A stretch of 64,000 bases of DNA. Source: Anaerolineales bacterium. Lineage in GTDB: Bacteria > Chloroflexota > Anaerolineae > Anaerolineales > E44-bin32. Both the position numbers and the translations under genes were made by a program. Below are positions 9,423-20,569 of this stretch, piece by piece (positions within the stretch are counted from its first letter, which is position 1; every line of letters begins with the position of its first letter). Under the pieces are notes generated by a model that was given only the letters and a program-made list of their open reading frames with translations, searched no databases and was not told the DNA's origin. The stretch is taken from assembly GCA_037382465.1 (NCBI GenBank), contig JARRPX010000020.1, positions 1-64,000 on the forward strand, read 5' to 3'.

Positions 9423-9716
9423 CTAGCTGAAGATCATGGAAACGAGCGCTAGTGCGCCGGCGAGCACCATGCTGACGGCGCCGATTCGAAAACGGGTTTG
9501 CATGGTGAGATTGACCGATTTTCTGAAGCTTTCGACCTCTCGCTGCAAGTCTTCGGGGATCGCATTCATGAATCCTTCTTTCCCCTCTTCTCCTGGTTTG
9601 GCCGTGCTGCTAAAAATGAAGGGCCGCGTTCCACTTCGGGAGTATATCCAGAATAGAATGGCGAAGTAGAAGAAGACAACAGCTGCGATTAGCCAGAGAA
9701 TCCGAAAGGGGTTCAT
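9423..9716 (-). CDS. Small two-helix membrane protein of unknown function
   Basis: Protein of 97 residues with hydrophobic helices at about 5-25 and 75-96 and a charged, soluble middle (PEDLQREVESFRKSVNLTMQT). This gives a hairpin topology with the middle on one side of the membrane. A good ribosome-binding site (GAGGTG, about five bases before ATG 9716) supports the gene. I do not recognise a family. It stands alone, convergent with the ATPase gene and about 150 bases from the end of the next minus-strand gene. Confidence 0.65.
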   Translation of the reverse strand: MNPFRILWLIAAVVFFYFAILFWIYSRSGTRPFIFSSTAKPGEEGKEGFMNAIPEDLQREVESFRKSVNLTMQTRFRIGAVSMVLAGALALVSMIFS

Positions 9717-9848
9717 ATTTTCACCTCGTTCGATCGTTCAACGCGTCTATGATGTCATTGGTAGACAAAGCATAGGCGTGCTTGAACTTTCACGCAAGCG
9801 CTTACGAGCCGCTTGCTCATCCGGGCCGGTGATCGCTGCCGATGGCAA

Positions 9849-9864
9849 ACAGGGAATTCCCTGT
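9849..9864 (-). terminator. Perfect 16-base palindrome at the end of a lipoprotein gene
   Basis: ACAGGGAATTCCCTGT overlaps the stop codon of the minus-strand lipoprotein gene. It could fold into a short hairpin followed by only three U residues, so it is at best a weak intrinsic terminator. It could also be a protein-binding site. Confidence 0.3.
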
Positions 9865-11249
9865 CACGGCGTGAAATCGTAGGAGATGAAATCACCAGCC
9901 GGGCTCACGAGGGCCGTCAGGCTGCCGCCAATCTGACCTCTCATCAGCGTCCAGGCGCCCATTCCGCCCGATAGACAAAAGAACGCGTTGTTGTTTCTCC
10001 AGCGCAAATCGTTACAACTGCCGATCGATGTCGCTGCGCCACCGTCGAGGCCCAACTGCAAATTCAGCGGAGTGCCGAGTGAGTAAACGAAGTGGGTGCT
10101 GTCTGGCGACCAGCCCTGCCATTGAATGCCGCCAGTAGCGTAAACCAATTGTCCGCTTCCATCCGCGTTGGCCAGATACAGATCGTAGACGTTCTGCGTA
10201 CTCGTCTTGCGGATGAAGGCAACCCGCTGCAAATTGGGGGACAAGAGCGGTGCGCTGGAAAACTGTGGGAAGTAAAAATCGCCCCGGATGGTTCCGACGT
10301 TGCTCGCCGCTGCCGTCGCCGTCTGTACGCGCCATATCGTACCGGAAGGTGCCGCGTCGAGTGGATCGGAGGACGGGATGGCCACGCCGAAGGCGTCAGA
10401 ATTGGGAGTCCATACGGGCTGTGCGTAGTATTGAAATTCGCTGTAAGTGATGACGGGCGCGTAAGTGATCAAGTTCGCCTGCAGGTTGCTGCCGTCTACG
10501 TCGGCCAGGCCGATACTGTCGGGTGTGAGCAGAACGAGTTTCGTGCCGTCTGGTGAGAGTGTGAAATCTCCGCCGGTGCCGGGCGGAAAAACGATCGTCA
10601 AATCACCCGTGTCGCTGTCCAGGCGAACGAGGTCATCGTATTTCGCTAATCCCGGACCCTCCGAGGGAACGGCACGAGTGTTGAACATCAGCACATGACT
10701 GCCGGGTATGAATGCAATACCGGCGGTGTCGTTCCGGCTGAACACCGGATCTAAAGGGTAGAGGGCGTCGATCTGCGCCGAAGTCAATAAAGCCTTCTCG
10801 CCGCTGCCATCTGAATTAACGGATCGGATTTCAGGCAGTTGTTCCGGCCCGATGCGGCGGATGAAGGCAACCTTCTGGCAGTCGCTCGAGATCATGACTT
10901 GACCGGCGTCGCCGCTGCTCGTGAGCTGTTGGGGCGGGTTGGCGGCTTCGAGCAGCCATACGTTACCCGCGTCGGTGTAGACGATACAGTGTCGGTTGGA
11001 AACGGCGGCTTCGGGTGAAGGATGTTCGGCGGGTTGTGTGTCTCCCGAAGGAAGCTGGCCGGATTGTGTTTCGGCCGGGGCTTGCTTATTCTCGACTCCA
11101 GATTCTTGTTCGGCCCGAGCCGTCAGTGTCGCTGCGACCGCATTTTCCAACAGGTCTCCCGGTGGAGGGGTTGGCGTCTTGGCGACGGTGCAAGCTGTCG
11201 CGACGATCAGCAGGATCGTAAGGGCAAACATCAGACGTGGTCTGTGCAT
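9864..11249 (-). CDS. Lipoprotein with a TolB/WD40-like beta-propeller
   Basis: Protein of 461 residues with a lipoprotein signal (VATAC, modified Cys20), then a Pro/Thr/Glu-rich linker to about residue 85 and a repeat domain. The repeats have the TolB-like pattern in which values are compared to text-like statements, for example FTLSPDGTKLVLLTPDS, LSPNLQRVAFIRKTS and GWSPDSTHFVYSLGTP. The SPDGxxL/FV motif marks WD40-like or TolB propeller blades. It is probably surface-anchored and binds a ligand or partner; no catalytic site is evident. It lies 99 bases downstream of the acyl-CoA dehydrogenase gene, so co-transcription is possible. Confidence 0.85.
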   Translation of the reverse strand: MHRPRLMFALTILLIVATACTVAKTPTPPPGDLLENAVAATLTARAEQESGVENKQAPAETQSGQLPSGDTQPAEHPSPEAAVSNRHCIVYTDAGNVWLLEAANPPQQLTSSGDAGQVMISSDCQKVAFIRRIGPEQLPEIRSVNSDGSGEKALLTSAQIDALYPLDPVFSRNDTAGIAFIPGSHVLMFNTRAVPSEGPGLAKYDDLVRLDSDTGDLTIVFPPGTGGDFTLSPDGTKLVLLTPDSIGLADVDGSNLQANLITYAPVITYSEFQYYAQPVWTPNSDAFGVAIPSSDPLDAAPSGTIWRVQTATAAASNVGTIRGDFYFPQFSSAPLLSPNLQRVAFIRKTSTQNVYDLYLANADGSGQLVYATGGIQWQGWSPDSTHFVYSLGTPLNLQLGLDGGAATSIGSCNDLRWRNNNAFFCLSGGMGAWTLMRGQIGGSLTALVSPAGDFISYDFTP

Positions 11250-11348
11250 GGCTGTCTCCGCAATTCGGATATCGGCATTATACTCGCAGCCGGAATTATC
11301 GCAGCGTTGATCTTGAAAAGGCGTCGAGCTTTGCTCGACGAATAGGGC

Positions 11349-12194
11349 CTAATATTCGTAAAAACCTTTGCCGGACTTGCGTCCCAGTTGACCCGCATCG
11401 ACCATCTTGCGCAGCAGCGGCGCTGGACGGTATTTATCGTCGCCGAGATCGTGATGCAGCAGTTCCATCACCTGAAGGACGACGTCGAGTCCGATCAGGT
11501 CGGCCAAGGCCAACGGACCCAGCGGGTGGTTCATGCCCAACTGCATCACGGTGTCGATGGCCTGCGGCGTTCCCACCCCTTCCATCAAGGCGAAAATGGC
11601 TTCGTTGATCATGGGGCCGAGGATGCGATTGGATATGAAGCCCGGTGAATCCAACGCCTGGACGGCCTCTTTTCCCATCTTGCGAGCGACCTCGAAGACG
11701 GCCTTGGTGGTGTGATCCGAGGTGAGCAAGCCGCGCACGATTTCCACGAGCTTCATCAGCGGCACGGGGTTGAAAAAATGCATGCCGATTACTTGCTCTG
11801 GCCGTTGGGTGGCGGCGGCGATTTTCGTTATCGGAATAGAGGAAGTGTTCGAAGCCAGGATCGTTGTCGGGGGAGCCAGTTCATCGAGGCGGTTAAAGAG
11901 ATCGAGTTTCAGATCCACGTCTTCCGGGGCGGCCTCGATAACCAGATCGGCCTCAGCGACGGATTCCAGGTCCAGTGCGGTGTTCACGTCCGATGCGGCA
12001 AGCCGCTGTTTTTCGTCGATCGTTCCCTTTTCGACGAGCTTGTCCGTCGACTGCTTGATGGATGCCGTGGCTTTCTGCAGCGCCGCGGAATCGACATCGG
12101 TCAGCGTAACCCGGTATGCTGCGATTGCCGCCGTTTGGGCGATGCCGCTGCCCATCGTGCCGGCGCCGACGACCACGATGTTCTCGATTGCCAC
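11349..12194 (-). CDS. 3-hydroxyacyl-CoA (3-hydroxybutyryl-CoA) dehydrogenase
   Basis: NAD(P)-dependent oxidoreductase of 281 residues that interconverts 3-hydroxyacyl-CoA and acetoacetyl-type CoA. The dinucleotide fold is at the N-terminus ([14 protein letters not shown]), and the catalytic segment SNTSSIPIT...[15 protein letters not shown] carries His139 and the partner Glu. The C-terminal dimer domain ends in [11 protein letters not shown], a hallmark of short PaaH/Hbd enzymes. It follows the thiolase gene by 45 bases on the same strand. Together they catalyse two consecutive steps of butanoate or beta-oxidation metabolism. Confidence 0.95.
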   Translation of the reverse strand: MAIENIVVVGAGTMGSGIAQTAAIAAYRVTLTDVDSAALQKATASIKQSTDKLVEKGTIDEKQRLAASDVNTALDLESVAEADLVIEAAPEDVDLKLDLFNRLDELAPPTTILASNTSSIPITKIAAATQRPEQVIGMHFFNPVPLMKLVEIVRGLLTSDHTTKAVFEVARKMGKEAVQALDSPGFISNRILGPMINEAIFALMEGVGTPQAIDTVMQLGMNHPLGPLALADLIGLDVVLQVMELLHHDLGDDKYRPAPLLRKMVDAGQLGRKSGKGFYEY

Positions 12195-12239
12195 GTTATT
12201 TCTCCCCTCTCGGAAACGCTGTTTGCGTTCGCGCTGTTT

Positions 12240-13460
12240 CTATCCTTCGGCTTCGAGTTCCACGGCCATGGCGACGGCCTCTCCGCCGCCCAGGCAGAGC
12301 GCGGCGATGCCGCGCTGAAGATTGCGGTCCCGCAACGCGTAAAGCAGCGTCGTGAGGACGCGTGCGCCGGATGCGCCGATGGGATGTCCGAGGGCGATGG
12401 CGCCGCCGTTTACGTTGACTTTGTCCCAGTCCCAGCCGATCTCTTCCAGCGCCGCCCCGTCGGCGAGAACTTGTGCGGCGAAGGCTTCGTTCAATTCGAT
12501 CAAATCCACATCCTGCAGCGTCCAATCTATTTTGGCGAGCAGCCGCGGAATGGCGTGTGCCGGTGCGATGAACAAGGATTTCGGGGGAACCGCAGATTGT
12601 GCGTAGCCGCAGACCCGCGCCATGGGCGCCGTTCCCATCTCGTCGGCTTGCCGGCGGCTGGCGTAGACGACGGCAGCGGCGCCGTCGTTCAACCCCGGTG
12701 CGTTGCCGGCCGTCACCCTGCCGTTGGGCGTGAAGGCCGGTTTCAGGGCGGCCAGCTTCTCCAACGAAGTCTCACGCCGCGGCGTCTCGTCTTTTTCAAC
12801 ACGCGTCCGTGTGCCTTTCCTGCCGGGCACCTCGACTGCGACGATTTCAGCGTCGAACTTGCCGTCGTCCATGGCCGTGACCGCTTTTCGATGGCTTTCT
12901 ACGGCCCAACGATCCATCGCTTCGCGGCTGATGTCGAATTCTTCGGCGATCCACTCAGCGGCCATTCCCATGACCCAATCTTCGAAGGGATCCCACAATC
13001 CATCGTGCAGTAGGGCATCCGTAAGTTCAGCATTGCCGTAACGCAGTTCTCCGCGCCTGCCCCGTACGAGGAAAGGTGCGTTACTCATGCTTTCCATGCC
13101 CCCGGCAACGATCAAGCTGGCGTCCCCCGCTTTGATGGCCTGGGCAGCGAGCATGCCCGATTTCAAACTCGATCCGCATACCTTGTTCACCGTCGTTGCA
13201 CCTACCGTTGGTGGCAAACCGGCGAAGATGGCCGCTTGCCGGGCCGGAGCCTGGCCGAGGCCGGCTGAAACCACGTTGCCCATGAGCACTTCGTCGATTT
13301 GCGCCGGGTCCGGAATGCCGGCGCGTTCGACGGCTTCTCGAACGGCAGCTGCACCAAGCTGCACGGCAGAAAGTGGACTCAGTACGCCCTGAAAACGGCC
13401 CATGGGTGTGCGCACGGCACTCAAAATGACGGGATCAAGCTTGTTTGTTGCTTCACTCAT
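12240..13460 (-). CDS. Acetyl-CoA acetyltransferase (thiolase)
   Basis: Thiolase of 406 residues. The nucleophile is Cys95 in NKVCGSSLK, and the C-terminal GHPIGASGAR and CLGGGEAVA motifs supply the catalytic His and second Cys. It condenses two acetyl-CoA or cleaves 3-ketoacyl-CoA. It is the first gene of a pair with the 3-hydroxyacyl-CoA dehydrogenase. Unlike the second thiolase homologue in this window (33528-34721), all catalytic residues are intact, so this copy could supply acetoacetyl-CoA to other pathways. Confidence 0.96.
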   Translation of the reverse strand: MSEATNKLDPVILSAVRTPMGRFQGVLSPLSAVQLGAAAVREAVERAGIPDPAQIDEVLMGNVVSAGLGQAPARQAAIFAGLPPTVGATTVNKVCGSSLKSGMLAAQAIKAGDASLIVAGGMESMSNAPFLVRGRRGELRYGNAELTDALLHDGLWDPFEDWVMGMAAEWIAEEFDISREAMDRWAVESHRKAVTAMDDGKFDAEIVAVEVPGRKGTRTRVEKDETPRRETSLEKLAALKPAFTPNGRVTAGNAPGLNDGAAAVVYASRRQADEMGTAPMARVCGYAQSAVPPKSLFIAPAHAIPRLLAKIDWTLQDVDLIELNEAFAAQVLADGAALEEIGWDWDKVNVNGGAIALGHPIGASGARVLTTLLYALRDRNLQRGIAALCLGGGEAVAMAVELEAEG

Positions 13461-13510
13461 ACACTACCTCTTCAATGTTGGGGTTTGTTTGGCATTTGGA
13501 ACGAGGATCG

Positions 13511-14014
13511 TTAGCCACGCAGATCGGAACTCAATTTCACCCACGCCGCATGAAGCCGCCGGTACGTCTCTTCCAATGACTCGGGCAGAACGCGCGTGTC
13601 TGCGCTGGTGGTCATGAAGCTGGTGTCGCCCGTCCAGCGCGGCACGATGTGCACGTGGATGTGCTCTGCAATGCCGGCACCGGCCGCCTCGCCAATATTA
13701 ATGCCGACGTTGAATGATTCGGCGTTGTACACCTCGCGCATGACGGCCAGAGTCTGGGTGGTTAGCTGCATCAGTTCGTTCCGCGTCGCTTCGTCTAAAT
13801 CTTCGAGCGAGGCTTTGTGCTCGAACGGCACGACCAGCGTGTGGCCGTTGGTGTAGGGGAAGCGGTTGAGGATGACGAAGGTCTGTCGGCCGCGATGTAA
13901 GATCAGGCTCTCCGAATTGTCGTCCATCGCCGCACGGCTGCAGAAAATGCAGCCTTTCTCCTTAACCTTTCCTTCCACGTAGTCCATCCGCCAGGGAGCC
14001 CAGATTCGTTTCAT
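13511..14014 (-). CDS. HIT-family nucleotide hydrolase/transferase
   Basis: Protein of 167 residues with the histidine triad HIHVHIVP (from His118). The N-terminal segment MKRIWAPWRMDYVEG and the pair C22/C25 (GCIFC) place it with the Fhit-like/Ap4A phosphorylase-type HIT proteins that bind zinc. The likely reaction is cleavage of dinucleoside polyphosphates or nucleoside phosphoramidates in the cytoplasm. It is divergent from the biotin ligase gene, with 84 bases between their starts. Confidence 0.93.
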   Translation of the reverse strand: MKRIWAPWRMDYVEGKVKEKGCIFCSRAAMDDNSESLILHRGRQTFVILNRFPYTNGHTLVVPFEHKASLEDLDEATRNELMQLTTQTLAVMREVYNAESFNVGINIGEAAGAGIAEHIHVHIVPRWTGDTSFMTTSADTRVLPESLEETYRRLHAAWVKLSSDLRG

Positions 14015-14086
14015 GCTTCGACGGATGGATTCTATCAGAGAATAGCCAAATGGAAAACGTCATGGCATGCATCCTGCACCAGCGAG

Positions 14087-14092
14087 TACAAT
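14087..14092 (+). promoter_or_regulatory. Candidate -10 box for a leaderless biotin ligase transcript
   Basis: TACAAT ends six bases before ATG 14099, so transcription would start at or next to the start codon. The only purine-rich sequence (GGAG) is one base from the ATG, too close for normal ribosome binding. No good -35 box is seen. Confidence 0.35.
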
Positions 14093-14098
14093 TGGAGT

Positions 14099-14911
14099 AT
14101 GACGATTGCTGCTGATCTGCGTGCCAGACTCCCGATCCAGGGGTTGGGCGACCCGTTCTTTTATCACGAAACAATCGCTTCGACGAACGATGAAGCCCTG
14201 GAACGGGCACGCCAGGGAGCTGCCCACGGGGCGTTGGTCTTCGCCGAGGAACAAACGGCAGGCCGCGGCCGCGCCGGTAGGCACTGGTTCACGCCGGCGA
14301 AAAGCGCCCTGGCTTTCAGTTTGGTGCTGCGACCGCAGCTGGACGATTCACAGGAAGTCTTCGGGCTTGCCGGCCTGGGCGCCCTGGCGGTAGTGAAAGC
14401 CCTCGAGACGTGGACCATTCGGGCGGCCATAAAATGGCCCAACGATGTGTTGATCGACCGGCACAAGATCGCCGGCATCTTGGTCGAGACATCCTGGGCC
14501 GGAGTGGAACTGGAGTATGCCGTTATGGGAATCGGCATCAACGTGCAGAGGCAGTCGGTTCCTGCGAAGGATGCGCTGGACTATCCGGCGAGCTGCATCG
14601 AAGCCGCCGTGGGCAAACGAGTCGATCGCTACGATCTGTTCATCGACGTCCTAGAATCTCTTGCATATTGGTACGAACGATTGGGCAGCGAGGAGCTGAT
14701 CGACGCGTGGCAGCATCATCTGGCGTTTCTCAACCAAACGGTTGTCGTGCGCGATACAACCGGGGAACGGACCGGTGTGTTGTGCGGGATGACCGTGGAC
14801 GGACGGCTGCGTTTGGAAACGCCTCAGGGAGAGCAGTTTCTTGCAGCCTGTGGAGATGTACGTATGCGTTCGGTTGACACAAACTTCAAATCGGCTACAC
14901 TTGGCGAGTAA
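14099..14911 (+). CDS. birA: Biotin-[acetyl-CoA carboxylase] ligase
   Basis: Enzyme of 270 residues that activates biotin with ATP and attaches it to the carrier domain of biotin-dependent carboxylases. The ligase core has GRGRAGRHW, the biotinyl-AMP-binding loop, and KWPNDVLI plus KIAGILVE, the ATP and lysine sites. The SH3-like C-terminal domain follows (about 220-270). There is no N-terminal winged-helix DNA-binding domain, so it is a class I ligase without the BirA repressor function. It is divergent from the HIT gene and followed by a small membrane protein gene after 26 bases. Confidence 0.95.
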   Translation: MTIAADLRARLPIQGLGDPFFYHETIASTNDEALERARQGAAHGALVFAEEQTAGRGRAGRHWFTPAKSALAFSLVLRPQLDDSQEVFGLAGLGALAVVKALETWTIRAAIKWPNDVLIDRHKIAGILVETSWAGVELEYAVMGIGINVQRQSVPAKDALDYPASCIEAAVGKRVDRYDLFIDVLESLAYWYERLGSEELIDAWQHHLAFLNQTVVVRDTTGERTGVLCGMTVDGRLRLETPQGEQFLAACGDVRMRSVDTNFKSATLGE

Positions 14912-14937
14912 GGTTTGCTCCTTCAGGGAGGGCAGGT

Positions 14938-15150
14938 ATGTTCGACAATTTACGTGAATTAACTGACGGACCGATGGAATACGAGGAGGAGCGCAAACGC
15001 CTTTTCGATGTCGAAGAACAGATCGCTCCTGAACGACGGATTTTTGGCATGACGTCGGGCCAACGGTTGGTGTTGGCGGTACTCTTGATGGCTACGGTGA
15101 TGGTTATGGGAGCAGCTTGTCTGTTGGTGACGGGAAAAGTCTGGTATTGA
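14938..15150 (+). CDS. Small single-helix membrane protein of unknown function
   Basis: Protein of 70 residues: an acidic, charged N-terminal half (YEEERKRLFDVEEQIAPERR) and one hydrophobic helix at about 46-67 near the C-terminus. A strong ribosome-binding site (GGGAGGGCAGG) precedes ATG 14938. It follows birA by 26 bases and is closed by a strong terminator, so it is probably the last gene of the birA transcript. No family recognised. Confidence 0.7.
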   Translation: MFDNLRELTDGPMEYEEERKRLFDVEEQIAPERRIFGMTSGQRLVLAVLLMATVMVMGAACLLVTGKVWY

Positions 15151-15178
15151 CGTATTTTCGATCGCGGCGTACAAGTTT

Positions 15179-15206
15179 CAAAGGGCGCATGTTCATGCGC
15201 CCTTTG
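15179..15206 (+). terminator. Rho-independent terminator
   Basis: A perfect 12-bp stem (left arm CAAAGGGCGCAT, loop GTTC) is followed by TTTG/TTC. It closes the birA and small membrane protein transcript and lies before the convergent acylase gene. Confidence 0.85.
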
Positions 15207-15295
15207 TTTGTTCTCCAGGATACTCCGAGCTGCGTTACCGGCTCTTCGCTTCTAATTTCTCCGGTTCGTTCCACTCATTCTCTCGAAATCCATTT

Positions 15296-17731
15296 CTAGC
15301 CATCGCTGGGCTTGAGGGTCAGGTGGGCTTCGGAAGCCGCAATTACGTCTTGTTTGGCCCACAGCATCGCGTGGTATTGGATGTTGCGCCACAGGTCGAT
15401 CATGTCATCGTAGTGCGTGTGGAACGCGTGACCGGATTGACCGGTGGTGTGAATCGAAATCGAACGGCTGAAGTCGGCCAGATCGATGATCTGCCGATAG
15501 GACGGCACGATGGCCACGTCGTATGAATTGCCCAGATCGTATCCCGTGTTGTTTACGGTAAAGAACGATCCGTCCACTTCGACCGGGCCGCGGTTGAAAA
15601 TCGCTTCGATCAAGCCGATCCCGCTCTGCCCCAGGCTTTGGTTTTCGAATGTGGCCCGATGCAGATCGCCCCAGCGCCACTTGGACATCGACTTGCCCAG
15701 CGACTCGCTGAGTTCGTCCACCGCGGCTTCGAGCGCGCGGAGCAGGATGCTTTCGCGGTTTTCGACTTCCTGCGTGTAAACATCGTCGAACCAGACTGCG
15801 TCGGCGTTGGGCAGCGTGTTGACCAATGCGGTGAGCAGCGAGGGACGGGCTTTCTCCAGCAAACGCTCGCCCAACTCATCGCCATACACCTGGTCGATCA
15901 TGTGGATACGCAGCGTTTCGAACAACGCGGCCGCGGCGCTCTCCCGCACGGTCCGCCCATCCCATTGCCGCAGCAAGTCCACGGCTTCCGACAGTCTCGC
16001 CTCCGCCGGATCCAGTTCGAGGATGTAAGGCAGGACGTCCTCCACGTAAATCTGGTTGTCGTTGCCTTGCATGGATTGGATGTATTGGATCGAGATCGAG
16101 TCGTTCGCTTCGATCATCTCCACGATGCGGCGGGCGCGGAAGCCGGGCGCCCAGTCTACGGTGATCGTGTAGGGGTATTCCTCGCCCACGACGGCATGAT
16201 TGGCGGTGGCGACGTAACCCTTCTCAGGATTGAAGGACCTGGGCAGTTCGTCGAACGGAATGTAGTCGACCCACTCGTAGTCGCCGCTCCATCCGGGAAC
16301 GGGGATCGATCCGTCTCCGCTGGCGCGGATGGGAATGCGTCCCGGTGCCTGATAACCGATGTTGCCGTCCACGTCGGCGTATACGAAGTTCTGGCTGGGT
16401 ACGTCCCAGTAGCGCAGCGCGTCGCGGAATTCCTCCCAGTTCTGGGCCAGATCGATGCGCAGGACGCTCTCCATCAACCGCGAGGGCTGCAGCGCGGTCC
16501 AGGAGAGCGCCAACGGCTGCCAGCCGAAATACCATTGATCCTCCGTGCCGCCGGCGACGTCGTTGATGATCGGTCCGTGCTGCGTGATGCGCACGTTGAC
16601 GACGATGGGATCGTCATCTCCGGCAACATTGATTTCTTCCTGGATCAAATCCATGTCGAGCCATTCGCCGCGAAATTCGTACTGGTTGGGATTCTCGGGG
16701 TTGATACGTTCGATGAACAAGTCCTGCACGTCGGGACCCAGATTGGTGACTCCCCAGGCGATGCGTTCGTTGTGCCCGATGATCACGCCCGGTGCACTGG
16801 CGAAGGACGATCCGACCACATCGAACGGGCACTCCGGTCCGACGGGTTCGCAGTGCAGGCCGATCTCGTACCAAATCGAAGGCATCTGGATGCCCAGATG
16901 GGGATCGTTGGCCAGGAGCGGCATTCCGGTTTCGGTTCGCTCGCCGGAAATGACCCAGTTGTTGCTTCCCAGGCTGAATCCTTCTCCGAATACGTTGAAA
17001 TCATATGCGGCCGCGGGAATCGAGTCCAGCGTCGCGTTCGTCAGGGTTTCGGGTACGATGACCGGGTAGTCGCTGTTGTAGGCGGGAATGATTTCCGCAA
17101 CGGCGTCCGTTCCCAGGCGCGCGGCGACGTTGGCGCGCAGCAGTTCCATGTTCTGGTTGCCGCTCAAATCCCAGGCCATGACCTTGGCCCAGGTCAGTGT
17201 ATTGAGCACGGTCCAGGGCTCGGGCTCGATTTTAACGCCCGTGAGTCCCAATATCGTGAACTCGAAACTCAAGGGTTTGGTTTGCGTCTCGAGATAGGCG
17301 TTGACGCCTTCCGCATAGGCCTCCATGACCGCCAATGCCTCGGGCGACAGAAGTTCGACTTCTTCTGCTGCCGCACGATGCCATCCCACCGTGCGGATGA
17401 ATCGATCGCTTTCCAGCGCACTCGGCCCGAGGATTTCGGCCAACCGTCCGCTGCCGATGCGGCGCCAGAATTCCATCTGCCAGAAGCGGTCTTGCGCGTG
17501 AATAAATCCCTGGGCCATGAAAAGATCGTGTGTGTTGGCGGCGTAGATGTGGGGAATCCCGAAGGAATCGCGGTAGACCTCCACGGGCGTCTGCAGGCCG
17601 GGGAGTTGAATCACTCCTTCGGTTAGCGGGAAAGACTGGCGACTGCTGATGTACCCTGCGATGACGAGCGCAATTGCGAGCAGGATGATGATAATCATGA
17701 AGATAATCACGGACTTTCGTACACGAGCCAT
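15296..17731 (-). CDS. Penicillin-acylase-family N-terminal nucleophile hydrolase
   Basis: Preprotein of 811 residues with an N-terminal membrane/signal helix (about 7-27). It should be cleaved autocatalytically into alpha and beta chains. The new N-terminal nucleophile is Ser256 in LGSNNWVISG. The DPHLGIQMPSIWYEIGLH segment and the N-terminal VYRDSFGIPHIYA plus AQDRFWQMEFWRRIGSGRLAE blocks are diagnostic for the S45 family. Members hydrolyse amides such as acyl-homoserine lactones, penicillins or acylated peptides; the substrate here is unknown. ATG 17731 has GGGAGG upstream. It is divergent from gyrA. Confidence 0.94.
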   Translation of the reverse strand: MARVRKSVIIFMIIIILLAIALVIAGYISSRQSFPLTEGVIQLPGLQTPVEVYRDSFGIPHIYAANTHDLFMAQGFIHAQDRFWQMEFWRRIGSGRLAEILGPSALESDRFIRTVGWHRAAAEEVELLSPEALAVMEAYAEGVNAYLETQTKPLSFEFTILGLTGVKIEPEPWTVLNTLTWAKVMAWDLSGNQNMELLRANVAARLGTDAVAEIIPAYNSDYPVIVPETLTNATLDSIPAAAYDFNVFGEGFSLGSNNWVISGERTETGMPLLANDPHLGIQMPSIWYEIGLHCEPVGPECPFDVVGSSFASAPGVIIGHNERIAWGVTNLGPDVQDLFIERINPENPNQYEFRGEWLDMDLIQEEINVAGDDDPIVVNVRITQHGPIINDVAGGTEDQWYFGWQPLALSWTALQPSRLMESVLRIDLAQNWEEFRDALRYWDVPSQNFVYADVDGNIGYQAPGRIPIRASGDGSIPVPGWSGDYEWVDYIPFDELPRSFNPEKGYVATANHAVVGEEYPYTITVDWAPGFRARRIVEMIEANDSISIQYIQSMQGNDNQIYVEDVLPYILELDPAEARLSEAVDLLRQWDGRTVRESAAAALFETLRIHMIDQVYGDELGERLLEKARPSLLTALVNTLPNADAVWFDDVYTQEVENRESILLRALEAAVDELSESLGKSMSKWRWGDLHRATFENQSLGQSGIGLIEAIFNRGPVEVDGSFFTVNNTGYDLGNSYDVAIVPSYRQIIDLADFSRSISIHTTGQSGHAFHTHYDDMIDLWRNIQYHAMLWAKQDVIAASEAHLTLKPSDG

Positions 17732-17954
17732 AAAAGCCTCCCTTCATGCGTGACTGTCTAGTTTGTTGATCTGATTGTATATGAGAATCCCCCAATATTC
17801 ATCCGTTGGAACACAAAGTCCGTTCGGGGGTTTCTGCGTAATTCGACGATTTTGGACGTGACGCAGGGCAGGAATCGCGTCAAATCGATCCCTTTCGCAG
17901 CCCGTATTTCGACGCACGGGGGATGAGAAAGTAGTCTGAACGACGGTCTAGGGG

Positions 17955-17960
17955 TATAAT
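17955..17960 (+). promoter_or_regulatory. Candidate -10 box of gyrA
   Basis: A consensus TATAAT lies 30 bases before GTG 17991. No convincing -35 hexamer is present at 16-18 bases upstream. The region of 259 bases between the divergent acylase and gyrA genes holds nothing else that I recognise. Confidence 0.5.
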
Positions 17961-17990
17961 AGAAACGTTCCCGCTGCAGGCGGGTTTTCT

Positions 17991-20486
<2,496 letters not shown>

Positions 20487-20515
20487 AGCGAAGCGGAAAG
20501 AATGGGAAGCATATC

Positions 20516-20546
20516 AACCTCCCACGCATGATCTGCGTGGGAGGTT
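20516..20546 (+). terminator. Strong rho-independent terminator of gyrA
   Basis: A 13-bp perfect stem (left arm AACCTCCCACGCA, loop TGATC) is followed by TTTGTTTTTC. It lies 30 bases after the gyrA stop, in front of the convergent murI gene. Confidence 0.92.
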
Positions 20547-20569
20547 TTGTTTTTCGCTGCGTAATTTCC

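Noticed and set aside
11712-13013. A 433-codon plus-strand frame across two metabolic genes
   Set aside because: It spans the antisense of both the dehydrogenase and the thiolase, so it cannot be a separate gene.
15638-17626. A 662-codon open frame opposite the penicillin acylase gene
   Set aside because: Low-complexity Val/Gly/Arg/His-rich composition without a family pattern; it is the antisense shadow of a well-supported gene.
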